From: Streptomyces seoulensis
GTDB taxonomy: Bacteria > Actinomycetota > Actinomycetes > Streptomycetales > Streptomycetaceae
Assembly (NCBI GenBank): GCA_013364255.1
Contig: CP054936.1
Location: forward strand, 7,582,353 to 7,646,352
Reading direction: 5' to 3'
Length of the DNA: 64,000 nt
Below the pieces are notes generated by a model that saw only the letters and a program-made list of their open reading frames with translations, made no database searches and had not been told where the DNA came from. Both the position numbers and the translations under genes were made by a program. Positions 9,194 to 17,848 of the stretch are shown here, piece after piece. Numbering within the stretch: position 1 is the stretch's first letter; each line of letters begins with the position of its first letter.

Positions 9194-9199
9194 TACACT
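9194..9199 (+). promoter_or_regulatory. possible -10 box (TACACT) for the small gene at 9253
   Basis: TACACT lies about 55 bases before the start of the small downstream gene, in the only space between the ABC-F gene and that ORF. No convincing -35 is visible. Confidence 0.3.
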
Positions 9200-9252
9200 C
9201 GGCAACCGTTGCCCAGCTCAGAGAGACCGCGGACCGAAAGGCATGGTTGCCC

Positions 9253-9468
9253 ATGTTTCAAGACGCCCCCATCTACCACCAACTCGTCGCCGAGCGGGGC
9301 GACGTGCCCGCGCGCGTGCGGGACGCGGCGACGAGCATACTTCGGGAGCTGGAGGAAGTGATGCGGGCGGGACGGCCGTCGGGTGCGTTCCTGCCCGGCC
9401 CGGCACCGCGGAGCGCGGCGGCGCCACGGGCCCACTCGGCCCTACCGCCGGGACAGCACCCCCGCTGA
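9253..9468 (+). CDS. small conserved-type protein (MFQDAPIY...)
   Basis: A 71-residue product from ATG 9253; an in-frame TTG at 9247 is possible. The start MFQDAPIYHQLVAERGDVPA and a following amphipathic helix (RVRDAATSILRELEEVM) look like a short protein I associate with streptomycetes, with a disordered Pro/Ala C-terminus. There is no signal peptide, membrane segment or metal motif. The function is unknown. It is kept because the N-terminal half looks like a structured protein rather than a GC shadow frame and a possible -10 box lies upstream. Confidence 0.6.
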   Translation: MFQDAPIYHQLVAERGDVPARVRDAATSILRELEEVMRAGRPSGAFLPGPAPRSAAAPRAHSALPPGQHPR

Positions 9469-9524
9469 CGGCGCGCGGGCGTGAGCGGCGCGCCCCTGGC
9501 AGGCTCGCCCCCGCCGCCTTCGGC

Positions 9525-9596
9525 GGACCCGCCCCCGCCGCTCCCGGCGAGCCCGCCCCCGCCGCTCCCGGCGAGCCCGCCCCCGCCGCCCTCTGA
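9525..9596. repeat. three imperfect 24-nt tandem repeats
   Basis: Units of the type GAGCCCGCCCCCGCCG with CTCCCGGC begin near 9525, 9549 and 9573. They lie in the 253-base gap between the small ORF and tex. No coding sequence in this gap is convincing. Confidence 0.7.
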
Positions 9597-9662
9597 GGAG
9601 CCGGCCGACTCCGGGCGGAGCCGGCCGGTCCGGGCGCGGCAGGTGCCGGGCTTAGTGGGACG

Positions 9663-9724
9663 GCTACGGCGCCGGCCGGGTCAGCTACGGCGCCGGCCGG
9701 GTCAGTTACGGCGCCAGCGGGTCA
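9663..9724. repeat. 21-nt tandem repeats reaching the tex stop codon
   Basis: Two perfect 21-nt copies, GCTACGGCGCCGGCCGGGTC plus A (9663-9683 and 9684-9704), are followed by a degenerate 20-nt third copy (9705-9724). The last copy contains the tex stop codon (TCA on the plus strand, 9722-9724). Slippage at the 3' end of tex is the likely origin, and further rounds would change the 3' untranslated region. Confidence 0.8.
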
Positions 9725-12124
9725 GCCGCGGCCGTTCTTCGTGTTGAGCAGGCCCGCGCGGCGCAGCGCGTCGGCCATGGCGCTGTTGGCGGGCGGCGGC
9801 GCCTGACGGGAACCGCCGCCCCCGCCGCCCCTGCCCCCGCCGTCCCCGGCGCCTCCGCCGGTCCGGGGCTGGCGCTGCTGCGGCGGGCGCCCGCCGCGCT
9901 GGCGGCGCTCGCCACCGCCGCCGGACTGCTTCTCCTGCGCCGCCGCCTCGTCGTCCAGCCGCAGCGTCAGCGAGATCCGCTTGCGCGGGATGTCGACGTC
10001 CAGCACCTTCACCTTGACGATGTCACCCGGCTTGACCACGTCCCGCGGGTCCTTCACGAACGTCCGCGACATCGCCGAGACGTGCACCAGACCGTCCTGG
10101 TGGACGCCGACGTCCACGAACGCGCCGAAGGCCGCCACGTTCGTCACCACGCCCTCCAGCACCATCCCGGAGGACAGGTCGGAGATCTTCTCCACGCCCT
10201 CCTTGAAGGTGGCCGTCTTGAAAGCGGGCCGCGGGTCGCGCCCCGGCTTCTCCAGCTCCTTGAGGATGTCGGTGATTGTCGGCAGACCGAACGTGTCGTC
10301 CACGAAGTCCGCCGGCCGCAGCGAGCGCAGCGCCCCGGTGTCGCCGACCAGCGACGCCACCTCCTGACCGGTGGTCTTCACCATCCGCCGCACCACCGGA
10401 TACGCCTCCGGGTGCACGCTGGAGGCGTCCAGCGGATCGTCGCCGCCGCGGATCCGCAGGAAGCCCGCGCACTGCTCGTACGCCTTGGGGCCCAGCCGGG
10501 AGACCTTCTTCAGCTGGGCGCGCGAGGTGAACGGCCCGTTGGCGTCCCGGTGCGCGACGATGTTCTCCGCGAGCGAGCCGGTGACTCCGGAGACCCGCGA
10601 AAGCAGCGGCACCGACGCCGTGTTGACGTCCACGCCGACGCCGTTCACACAGTCCTCGACCACCGCGTCCAGCGAGCGGGACAGCTTCACCTCGGACAGG
10701 TCGTGCTGGTACTGCCCGACCCCGATGGACTTCGGGTCGATCTTCACCAGCTCGGCCAGCGGGTCCTGGAGCCGGCGCGCGATGGACACCGCGCCGCGCA
10801 GCGACACGTCCATGCCGGGCAGTTCCTGGGAGGCGTACGCGGAGGCCGAGTACACCGACGCGCCCGCCTCCGACACCATCACCTTGGTGAGCTTCAACTC
10901 CGGGTGCCTGTCGATGAGTTCGCCGGCGAGCTTGTCGGTCTCGCGGGACGCGGTGCCGTTGCCGATGGCGACCAGCTCGACCGCGTGCTCCTTCGCCAGC
11001 CGGGCCAGCTTCGCGATCGCCTCGTCCCACTTGTTGGCCGGGACGTGCGGATGGATGACGTCCGTGGCCACGGCCTTGCCCGTCGCGTCCACCACGGCCA
11101 CCTTCACCCCCGTGCGGAAGCCCGGGTCCAGGCCCAGCGTGGCGCGGGTGCCGGCCGGGGCGGCCAGCAGCAGGTCGCGAAGGTTGGCCGCGAACACGTT
11201 CACCGCCTCGTCCTCGGCGGCCGTGCGCAGCCGCAGCCGCAGGTCGATGCCGAGGTGCACGAGGATACGGGTGCGCCAAGCCCAGCGGACCGTGTCCTTC
11301 AGCCACTTGTCACCGGGCCGGCCGCGGTCGGCGATGCCGAACCGGTGCGCCACGATGCCCTCGTAGGAGGACGGTCCCTCGGTCGGCTCCTCGGGCTCCA
11401 GGACGAGGTCGAGGACCTCCTCCTTCTCGCCGCGCAGCATCGCCAGGATCCGGTGCGAGGGCAGCTGCGTGAACGGCTCGGTGAAGTCGAAGTAGTCGGC
11501 GAACTTCGCGCCCGCCTCCTCCTTGCCCTCGCGCACCTTCGCCGCCAGCCGGCCGCGCGTCCACATGCGCTCGCGCACCTCGCCGATCAGGTCGGCGTCC
11601 TCCGAGAACCGCTCGGTGAGGATCGCGCGCGCCCCGTCGAGCGCGGCCTGCGGATCGGCCACTCCCTTGTCCGCGGCCACGAAGGCCGCCGCCGCGGCGA
11701 GCGGGTCCACGGACGGGTCGCCGAGCAGGCCGTCGGCCAGCGGCTCCAGACCCGCCTCGCGCGCGATCTGCGCCTTGGTGCGCCGCTTCGGCTTGTACGG
11801 CAGGTAGATGTCCTCCAGCCGCGCCTTGGTCTCGGCGCCCCGGATCCGCGCCTCCAGCTCCTCGGTGAGCTTGCCCTGCTCGCGCACCGACTCCAGGACG
11901 GCGGCGCGCCGCTCCTCCAGCTCCCGCAGATAGCGCAGCCGCTCCTCGAGCGTGCGCAGCTGCGCGTCGTCGAGCATCTCGGTCGCTTCCTTGCGGTAGC
12001 GGGCGATGAAGGGCACCGTCGAACCGCCGTCGAGCAGCTCCACGGCGGCCTTGACCTGCCGCTCCCGTACGCCGAGCTCCTCGGCGATCCTGCCTTCGAT
12101 GGACCCTGTGAGGGGTGTCGTCAC
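9722..12124 (-). CDS. tex: Tex-family S1 RNA-binding protein
   Basis: About 800 residues, read from GTG 12124 (VTTPLTGSIEGRIAEELG). An upstream in-frame ATG at 12163 would add 13 basic residues and looks wrong. The order matches Tex: N-terminal helical domain, YqgF/RNaseH-like domain with LGLDPGFRTGVKVAVVD, helix-hairpin-helix repeats (SRVSGVTGSLAENIVAHRD), then an S1 domain (MVLEGVVTNVAAFGAFVDVG). The tail of about 70 residues after S1 is Gly/Arg/Gln-rich and disordered, common in actinobacterial homologues. Tex binds nucleic acid and affects transcription or stress tolerance; the exact role in Streptomyces is unsettled. Confidence 0.95.
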   Translation of the reverse strand: MTTPLTGSIEGRIAEELGVRERQVKAAVELLDGGSTVPFIARYRKEATEMLDDAQLRTLEERLRYLRELEERRAAVLESVREQGKLTEELEARIRGAETKARLEDIYLPYKPKRRTKAQIAREAGLEPLADGLLGDPSVDPLAAAAAFVAADKGVADPQAALDGARAILTERFSEDADLIGEVRERMWTRGRLAAKVREGKEEAGAKFADYFDFTEPFTQLPSHRILAMLRGEKEEVLDLVLEPEEPTEGPSSYEGIVAHRFGIADRGRPGDKWLKDTVRWAWRTRILVHLGIDLRLRLRTAAEDEAVNVFAANLRDLLLAAPAGTRATLGLDPGFRTGVKVAVVDATGKAVATDVIHPHVPANKWDEAIAKLARLAKEHAVELVAIGNGTASRETDKLAGELIDRHPELKLTKVMVSEAGASVYSASAYASQELPGMDVSLRGAVSIARRLQDPLAELVKIDPKSIGVGQYQHDLSEVKLSRSLDAVVEDCVNGVGVDVNTASVPLLSRVSGVTGSLAENIVAHRDANGPFTSRAQLKKVSRLGPKAYEQCAGFLRIRGGDDPLDASSVHPEAYPVVRRMVKTTGQEVASLVGDTGALRSLRPADFVDDTFGLPTITDILKELEKPGRDPRPAFKTATFKEGVEKISDLSSGMVLEGVVTNVAAFGAFVDVGVHQDGLVHVSAMSRTFVKDPRDVVKPGDIVKVKVLDVDIPRKRISLTLRLDDEAAAQEKQSGGGGERRQRGGRPPQQRQPRTGGGAGDGGGRGGGGGGSRQAPPPANSAMADALRRAGLLNTKNGRG

Positions 12125-12268
12125 GTTCCCGTACCGCCTTCTCCACTTCGGGTTGCGCCGCAATTGTGGCAGGTGGCGCCGTCAACCGGGGATCAGGGCG
12201 GCGCCCGGCGGGGCGGCGCCCGGGGAGGCGCCCGAAGGGAGGAGCGGACCCCGGCCGGCGGCGCCCGA

Positions 12269-12332
12269 GCGCCCGGCCGTCCTCGCGGGTGGCAGGAAAG
12301 GCGCCCGGCCGTCCCCGCGGGTGGCAGGAAAG
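12269..12332. repeat. 32-nt tandem repeat upstream of the GlxA regulator
   Basis: Two 32-nt units (12269-12300 and 12301-12332) differ at a single base, and each ends in GGGTGGCAGGAAAG. The repeat is about three helical turns long, so GTGGCAGGAAAG boxes would lie on one DNA face. It ends about 50 bases before ATG 12384. It may be an operator for the GlxA regulator or its activator. Confidence 0.6.
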
Positions 12333-12383
12333 GTGGGAAACCCGTCATTGCCGCCACCGGCTTGCGCGCGAAGAATCGTCCGC

Positions 12384-13343
12384 ATGGCGCAGCGAACCGT
12401 TCTCGTCGTCCTGTTCGACGACGTCCAGAGCCTCGACGTCACCGGCCCCATGGAGGTCTTCGCCGGTGCCGAGAAGCACACCCCGGGCGCCTACCGGGTC
12501 CGCACCGCCTCCCTGACCGGCCGGCCCCTACGCACCAGCAGCGGTCTGACCGTCGTACCGGACGGGACGCTCGCCGACGCCCCGGCCCCGCACACCCTGC
12601 TCGTCCCCGGCGGCCAGGGCACCCGCCGGCCCGACCCGCACCTGGTCGACTGGGTGCGCGCGCACGGACCGGGGGCCGAGCGCCTGGTCTCGGTGTGCAC
12701 CGGCGCGATCCTGCTGGCCGAGGCGGGCCTGCTGGACGGCCGCCGGGCCACCACCCACTGGGCGTACTGCGAGTCCTTCGCCCGCGACCACCCCGCCGTA
12801 CGGGTCGAGGCCGACCCGATCTACGTGCGCGACGGCCACGTGGCCACCTCGGCCGGCGTCACCTGCGGCATCGATCTGGCCCTCGCGCTGGTCGAGGACG
12901 ACCTCGGCCGCGACGCCGCGCTCGCCGTCGCCCGCCATCTGGTCGTCTTCCTGCGCCGGCCCGGCAACCAGGCCCAGTTCAGCGCCCAGCTCGCCGCCCA
13001 GACGGCCCGGCGCGAACCGCTGCGGGACGTACAGCAGTGGATCACCGAGCACCCCGGCGCCGACCTGTCCGTGGACGCGCTCGCCGCCCGCGCCCGGCTC
13101 TCACCGCGCCACTTCGCCCGCGCCTTCCGCGCCGAGACCGGCGCCACCCCCGGCCGCTACGTCGACCGGGTCCGCCTCGAACACGCCCGCCGGCTGCTGG
13201 AGGACACCCCCGACGGCGTCGAGGAGATATCCCGCGCCAGCGGCTACGGCACGCCCGAGGCCATGCGCCGCGCGTTCGTCAAGGCGCTCGGCACGTCCCC
13301 GGCGGAGTACCGCCGCCGATTCCGCACCGCACCCGCCCGCTGA
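12384..13343 (+). CDS. GlxA-family transcriptional regulator (DJ-1/PfpI + AraC)
   Basis: About 319 residues. Residues 1-185 form a DJ-1/PfpI-like domain with the Cys of SVCTGAILLAEAGLL. Residues 200-315 are an AraC/XylS double helix-turn-helix (LSPRHFARAFRAETG and EISRASGYGTPEAMRRAF). This is the standard GlxA-type architecture. ATG 12384 is chosen because MAQRTVLVVLFDDVQSLDV is the conserved beginning of the DJ-1 domain. The DJ-1 protein gene follows 10 bases downstream and is the likely co-transcribed partner and target. The ligand is unknown. Confidence 0.92.
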   Translation: MAQRTVLVVLFDDVQSLDVTGPMEVFAGAEKHTPGAYRVRTASLTGRPLRTSSGLTVVPDGTLADAPAPHTLLVPGGQGTRRPDPHLVDWVRAHGPGAERLVSVCTGAILLAEAGLLDGRRATTHWAYCESFARDHPAVRVEADPIYVRDGHVATSAGVTCGIDLALALVEDDLGRDAALAVARHLVVFLRRPGNQAQFSAQLAAQTARREPLRDVQQWITEHPGADLSVDALAARARLSPRHFARAFRAETGATPGRYVDRVRLEHARRLLEDTPDGVEEISRASGYGTPEAMRRAFVKALGTSPAEYRRRFRTAPAR

Positions 13344-13353
13344 AGGAGCAGAC

Positions 13354-13989
13354 ATGCAGATCGCGATCGTCCTCTACGACCGTTTCACCGCCCTCGACGC
13401 GGTCGGCTCCTACGAGGTCCTCACCCGCGTCCCGGACGCGCGCACCGTCTTCGTCGCCGAACAGGCCGGCCCCGTGCGCACCGACACCGGCGCCCTCGCC
13501 CTCGTCGCCGACCAGACCTTCGCCGAGGTGACCGCCCCGGACGTGGTGGTCGTTCCCGGCGGCCCGGGACAGAGCGCCCTGATGGACCACGCACCGCTGC
13601 TGGACTGGCTGCGCGCGGCCGACGCCACCAGCACCTGGACCACCTCGGTGTGCACCGGCTCCCTGCTGCTGGGCGCCGCCGGACTGCTCAAGGGCCGGCG
13701 CGCGACCTCGCACTGGCTGGCACTGGAACAGCTGACGGCCCTGGGGGCCGAACCCACGGCCGAACGCGTCGTCCTCGACGGCAAGTACGTCACCGGGGCC
13801 GGCGTCTCCGCCGGGATCGACATGGCCCTCACCCTGGCCGGCCGGATCGGCGGCGACGAGGTCGCCCAGTCCATCCAGCTGGCCACGGAGTACGACCCGC
13901 GGCCGCCCTACGACGCCGGCTCCCCGGACAAGGCGCCCGCACACCTGGCCGAGGCCCTGCGCGAACGCAGCCGGTTCATCCTCCGCTAG
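13354..13989 (+). CDS. DJ-1/PfpI family protein, isonitrile-hydratase-like
   Basis: A 211-residue single-domain DJ-1/PfpI protein starting at ATG 13354, with a GAAGGAG ribosome site in the preceding gap. The nucleophile-elbow Cys is in SVCTGSLLLGAAGLLKGRRATSHW, and a GGPGQ loop precedes it. The sequence is closer to the isonitrile hydratase branch (IVLYDRFTALDAVGSYEVL) than to the proteases. It likely modifies a small electrophile such as an isonitrile or an aldehyde. The gene pairs with the GlxA regulator upstream, and its 3' end overlaps the convergent enoyl-CoA hydratase gene by 14 bases. Confidence 0.88.
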   Translation: MQIAIVLYDRFTALDAVGSYEVLTRVPDARTVFVAEQAGPVRTDTGALALVADQTFAEVTAPDVVVVPGGPGQSALMDHAPLLDWLRAADATSTWTTSVCTGSLLLGAAGLLKGRRATSHWLALEQLTALGAEPTAERVVLDGKYVTGAGVSAGIDMALTLAGRIGGDEVAQSIQLATEYDPRPPYDAGSPDKAPAHLAEALRERSRFILR

Positions 13990-14755
13990 CCGGTCCACCC
14001 TCCGCCCCGCCGGACGGGCGCCGGCCGAAGCGCGGCGCCCTGCGCTCCAGGAACGCGGCGACCCCCTCGGCGGTGTCGCCGCTGCCGCGCGCCTGCTCGG
14101 CCCAGTGGGCGTCACGGTCCCTGCGGCCGTTCGCGAACTCCTTGGCCGCGGCCTGCGTCAGCGGGGAGCGGACGGTCAGCGTCCGGGTGAACTCGGCGAC
14201 GCGCTTGTCGAGTTCGCCCTCCGGCAGCACCTCGTCCACCAGACCCGTACGCAACGCGCGCTCCGTGTCGATCAACTCACCGGAGAACAGCAGGAACTTG
14301 GCGGTGGCCGGTCCCACCAGGGAGACCAGCCGCCGGGTGGCGGAGGCGGGGTAGACGATGCCCAGCTTCGCCGGGGTCACCCCGAACAGCGCGCCCGCCT
14401 CGGCGAACCGCAGATCGCAGGCGGCCGCGAGCTGGGCGCCGCCGCCCACGCAGTGGCCGCGCACCGCCGCCAGCGTCGGCTTCGGGAACGCCGCCAGCGC
14501 CTCCTCGGCCAGCACCGCCAGCCGCTGCGCCTCGTCCGGCGAGTCGCGCAGCGTGGAGATGTCGGCGCCGGCGCAGAAGGTGCCGCCCTCGCCGGTCAGC
14601 ACCAGCGCCCGGACCCGGGGATCGGCCGCCAGGGCGTCCAGGAGCGGCGGCAGCGACCGCCACATCGCGGCCGTCATGGCGTTGCGCTTGGCCGGGTGGT
14701 GGACGACGACGGTGGCGACCGCGTCGGTGACCTCGTGCAGCAGCTGCGGCTCCAT
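13976..14755 (-). CDS. enoyl-CoA hydratase/isomerase family protein
   Basis: 259 residues in the crotonase fold: HHPAKRNAMTAAMW, the oxyanion-hole strand LTGEGGTFCAGADISTL, and GHCVGGGAQLAAACDLRFA. In classical hydratases two Glu residues catalyse water addition. Here the second-oxyanion region reads FGVTPAKLGIVYPASATRRL, so the classical pair cannot be confirmed and the reaction is uncertain. The likely process is fatty or branched acyl-CoA metabolism in the cytoplasm. It is convergent with the DJ-1 gene and has its own upstream region of about 240 bases. Confidence 0.9.
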   Translation of the reverse strand: MEPQLLHEVTDAVATVVVHHPAKRNAMTAAMWRSLPPLLDALAADPRVRALVLTGEGGTFCAGADISTLRDSPDEAQRLAVLAEEALAAFPKPTLAAVRGHCVGGGAQLAAACDLRFAEAGALFGVTPAKLGIVYPASATRRLVSLVGPATAKFLLFSGELIDTERALRTGLVDEVLPEGELDKRVAEFTRTLTVRSPLTQAAAKEFANGRRDRDAHWAEQARGSGDTAEGVAAFLERRAPRFGRRPSGGAEGGPASGG

Positions 14756-14997
14756 GCGCCGGATGCTATCCGCCCGGCCCGCGGCCCGGTCGGCGGGGGC
14801 GGGCGGCGCAACCCGTACAACACGAAGAGTTCACGAACCCGGCGCGGACCGGACGTACCCGGTCGGGTCCGGTGCGGAGTCGGACGCGAACGGTCGGAAG
14901 GCGGCGCGAAGCCGCTGACTTGTGTTCAGTGCTTGGGGCGGGCCGCCGGGGCGCCAACACTCGTCGTGTGGCGAGAACCGAGGGCGGCGACCGGACG

Positions 14998-15507
14998 ATG
15001 GACGACCACGGGCACGGGCAGGGCCCGCGCCCGGCAGGCGGCACGGAGGCGCTCGCCGCCCGCGGCGCCGAGCCGCCGGACCCGCTGCCCCACGAAGGGG
15101 TGTGGCGGTTCACCGCGCCGGCCGCCGACGCCTCCGTCCCGCAGGCCCGGCACGCGGTGCGCGACCTGCTGCGCCGCCAGGGCGTCCCGGCCTCGGCCGA
15201 CCTCGTCCACGGGCTGCTGCTGATCGTCTCCGAGCTGGTCACCAACGCCGTACGGCACGCGGCGGTGCTGTCCCCGACGCTCGCCGTGGAGGTCGCCGTC
15301 GGCGCCGGGTGGGTCCGGGTCGCCGTGGAGGACCAGCACCCCTACCGGCCGACCGCGCTGGAGACCGACCACGGCCGCACCGGCGGGCGCGGGCTGCTGC
15401 TGGTGCGCGAGATCGCCCGGGAGGCGGGCGGGGTCTGCGACGTGGCGCACACGGCGAGCGGCGGCAAGGTGATCTGGGCCGCCCTGCCGCTCACGCCGCC
15501 CCTTTGA
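14998..15507 (+). CDS. ATP-binding anti-sigma-factor-like protein (HATPase_c)
   Basis: About 169 residues from ATG 14998; an in-frame GTG at 14968 would add ten residues. The domain is the GHKL ATPase type found in stand-alone Streptomyces serine kinases/anti-sigma factors: N-box SELVTNAVRHAA, then VEDQHPYRPTAL, and G-box GRTGGRGLLLVREIA. About 40 residues at the N-terminus are disordered. No membrane segment or phosphoacceptor His is present, so this is not a histidine kinase. Streptomyces encode dozens of these and partners cannot be predicted. The last bases approach the convergent idi gene with an 11-base gap. Confidence 0.85.
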   Translation: MDDHGHGQGPRPAGGTEALAARGAEPPDPLPHEGVWRFTAPAADASVPQARHAVRDLLRRQGVPASADLVHGLLLIVSELVTNAVRHAAVLSPTLAVEVAVGAGWVRVAVEDQHPYRPTALETDHGRTGGRGLLLVREIAREAGGVCDVAHTASGGKVIWAALPLTPPL

Positions 15508-15517
15508 CCCGATGGGC

Positions 15518-16114
15518 TCACCAGCCCGCGGGGCCGGTCAGCTCCCTGATCGCCGGACGGGCCGCGTCCAGCACGGTCATGAACCAGGAGGAGAAGGGGG
15601 CCCGGGCGTGCCGCTCGGCCAGCTCCTCGGGCGTCACGAACGCCGTGTCGCCGACCTCGTCCGCGTCCGGCCGCGGCCGGGACTGCACCAGGCCGACGAA
15701 AAGGTGGTTGTACTCCTGCTCCACCAGGCCGGAGGCCGGGTCCGGGTGGTTGTAGCGGACGGTGCCCGCCGCGGCGAGCAGCGACGGCGAGACGCCCAGC
15801 TCCTCGTAGGTCCGCCGGGCCGCCGCCGCGAAGGGCGCCTCGCCCGGGTAGGGGTGGCCGCAGCAGGTGTTCGACCACACGCCGGGGGAGTGGTACTTGC
15901 CGAGCGCCCGCTGCTGGAGCAGCAGCCGGCCCTGCTCGTCGAAGAGGAACACGGAGAAGGCGCGGTGCAGCTGCCCCGGCGGCTGATGCGCGGCGAGCTT
16001 CTCCGCGGTGCCGATCGTCACACCGTCCTCGTCGACGAGTTCCAGCAAGATCGCGTCCGCGGTGCCGTTCGACGAGCTGTGCGCGGCGGTGGCAGGTGTG
16101 ATCGGCATACCCAT
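15518..16114 (-). CDS. idi: isopentenyl-diphosphate delta-isomerase, type I
   Basis: A 198-residue Nudix-fold enzyme. The active-site Cys lies in WSNTCCGHPYPGE, the Nudix segment is AAARRTYEELGV, and the acidic catalytic region is VEQEYNHLFVG. It interconverts IPP and DMAPP in the cytoplasm, the step that feeds prenyl chain synthesis. It lies 9 kb before the hopanoid operon that makes its own IPP through dxs and ispG, so the region carries the start, the end and the balancing step of the C5 pathway. It reads away from that operon and is not co-transcribed with it. Confidence 0.95.
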   Translation of the reverse strand: MGMPITPATAAHSSSNGTADAILLELVDEDGVTIGTAEKLAAHQPPGQLHRAFSVFLFDEQGRLLLQQRALGKYHSPGVWSNTCCGHPYPGEAPFAAAARRTYEELGVSPSLLAAAGTVRYNHPDPASGLVEQEYNHLFVGLVQSRPRPDADEVGDTAFVTPEELAERHARAPFSSWFMTVLDAARPAIRELTGPAGW

Positions 16115-16350
16115 CCTTCACATCGGTCCTCGAGCCCCAAGTCTGCCGCACGAATCCGGCACTCCCGGCACTTCCCGGCTGCCCGCATGTCCCGCGCGGG
16201 GCGGGGCGGCGGCCGCCGCCGGGGGCGCCGGAAGAGGGGCCCGGTAGATCATCGTGCCCGGCGCGGCGCGCGCGGAACCGCCCGTCAGCACCGCGCCCCG
16301 GCGGGCGCGGGGGCGCTCGAGGGGCACGGAGGCGCTCACCGGTCATCAGC

Positions 16351-16402
16351 GCGCACCGGCGCGCTCAGTGGGTACCAGCGCGCCCGGTGGGCGCCGGTGC
16401 GC
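16351..16402 (-). terminator. hairpin at the 3' end of the CDF gene
   Basis: GCGCACCGGCGC (16351-16362) and GCGCCGGTGCGC (16391-16402) form a perfect 12-bp inverted repeat with a 28-base loop, directly after the CDF stop. No T-run follows, which is usual for Streptomyces. The rest of the 288-base gap up to the idi start shows no gene. Confidence 0.55.
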
Positions 16403-17341
16403 TCAGTGGCACAGGCCCGCTTCGTGCTCGGCGTGACCGCCCGGCTCCAGCTGGAAGGTGCAGTGCTCCACGTCGAAGTGGTCCCCGAGGCAGCCCTGCA
16501 ACTCGTGCAGCAGCTTCTCGTGGCCGATCGCGCCCAGCAGCTCGGAGCTGACCACCACGTGCGCGGAGAGCACCGGCAGGCCGGAGGTGATCGTCCAGGC
16601 GTGCAGGTCGTGCACGTCCTCGACCCCGTCCAGGGCCAGGATGTGCGCCCGCACCTCCTCCATGTCGACGTTCTTCGGCGCGGCCTCCAGCAGTACGTCG
16701 AGGGTCTCGCGCAGCAGCTTGACGGTGCGCGGCACGATCAGCAGACCGATGGCCAGGGAGGCGATCGGGTCGGCGGAGCGCCAGCCGGTGAGCAGGATCA
16801 CCGCCGCCGAGATCATCACCGCCAGCGAGCCGAGCGCGTCGGCGGCGACCTCCAGGAACGCGCCGCGCACGTTCAGGCTCTCCTTCTGGCCGCGCATCAG
16901 CAGCGACAGCGAGACGGAGTTCGCCACCAGGCCGATCAGACCGAACACGATCATGAGCCCGCCGTGCGTCTCGGCCGGCGTGACGAACCGCTGGATCGCC
17001 TCGAACAGGACGTAGCCGCCGACGCCGAGCAGCAGCAGGCAGTTGGCGAGCGCGGCGAGGATCTCGGCGCGGGCCAGGCCGAAGGTGCGGTTGCGGCTCG
17101 GCGGGCGGTTGGCGATGCGGATGGCGAACAGCGCCATGCCGAGGCCCAGGGCGTCGGTGGCCATGTGGGCGGCGTCCGCCACCAGCGCCAGCGAGTCGGC
17201 CAGGATGCCGCCGACGATCTCCACCACCGTCACGGCGAGCGTGATCGACAGAGCGATGCGCAGGGTACCGACGTGCGCGGCCGCCGCTGTGCCGGAGGCG
17301 CCGTGCGTGTGTCCGTGCCCGTGGTCGTGACCGGCCCCCAT
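16403..17341 (-). CDS. cation diffusion facilitator (CDF) family transporter
   Basis: About 312 residues from ATG 17341, with AGGAGGG about ten bases upstream. A His-rich cytoplasmic N-terminus (HDHGHGHTHG) leads into six predicted membrane helices. Helix II carries DSLALVADAAHMATD, the HxxxD metal-site half. The C-terminal cytosolic domain includes DVHDLHAWTI, typical of zinc-type CDFs. It should export Zn2+ or a similar divalent ion against protons. It sits alone in antiparallel orientation to the following operon. Confidence 0.93.
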   Translation of the reverse strand: MGAGHDHGHGHTHGASGTAAAAHVGTLRIALSITLAVTVVEIVGGILADSLALVADAAHMATDALGLGMALFAIRIANRPPSRNRTFGLARAEILAALANCLLLLGVGGYVLFEAIQRFVTPAETHGGLMIVFGLIGLVANSVSLSLLMRGQKESLNVRGAFLEVAADALGSLAVMISAAVILLTGWRSADPIASLAIGLLIVPRTVKLLRETLDVLLEAAPKNVDMEEVRAHILALDGVEDVHDLHAWTITSGLPVLSAHVVVSSELLGAIGHEKLLHELQGCLGDHFDVEHCTFQLEPGGHAEHEAGLCH

Positions 17342-17848
17342 GAGCTGTCCGCCCTCCTGTGTTCCGTCCGGGACCACAGTGAACTACGGCCCGGGGGTAT
17401 CGGGCAACGCGGCACTGAACACCGTTGTCATGTGCCCTGACCTGCACAAACGAACCGCAGGTCAGACCGTACGGCCACCTGGCCCCCGCCCCTCCGGACA
17501 CGCCGGGCGCACCCCCGCGCGTCCGGAGCCCCGCGCCGCACCGCGCGCCGGACTCCGCGCCACTCCCCGGCGAGGCTCCCGCCCGCGCCGGCCCACCCCT
17601 ATGCCTCGAATGCCCGTTCTACCCCGCCCTCCGCCCCCCGGAGTTTGTGGCCCGGCCCTCCGATCGCCCATGATGATCGCGGCGCAGGCTGGAGCAGACG
17701 ACGTGGAGCGGCCCGTGAACGGGCGGTGAACACGGCCCTTCGGGCATCCGATAGCCTCTGCCGACATGCCGCCCGGGCGCCTCAGGCAGGCGGCGCCCCA
17801 CCATGCACATGACCGGCGCGGACGCGTCGGCACAGGGAGTGAGTTCGG
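17342..17848. other. 507-base intergenic region with an inverted repeat
   Basis: This gap separates the divergent CDF exporter and the glycopolymer operon. A perfect inverted repeat, CTGACCTGC (17437-17445) and GCAGGTCAG (17457-17465), lies about 100 bases before the CDF start and could be an operator. I see no convincing gene here; the open frames are C-rich shadows. A promoter for the operon must lie here, but no consensus pair stands out. Confidence 0.5.

Noticed and set aside
9525..9724. Short tandem repeats considered as a CRISPR array
   Set aside because: Units are contiguous without unique spacers and no cas genes are present.
10082..13531. A 1149-codon open frame on the plus strand across tex and the GlxA gene
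   Set aside because: It is antisense to tex and lies in a different frame from GlxA. It is Arg/His/Pro-rich with no domain and is the usual GC-rich shadow frame.
17340..17729. Open frame in the gap before the glycopolymer operon
   Set aside because: Pro/Arg-rich, no ribosome site, and overlaps the CDF start region. No protein-like pattern.
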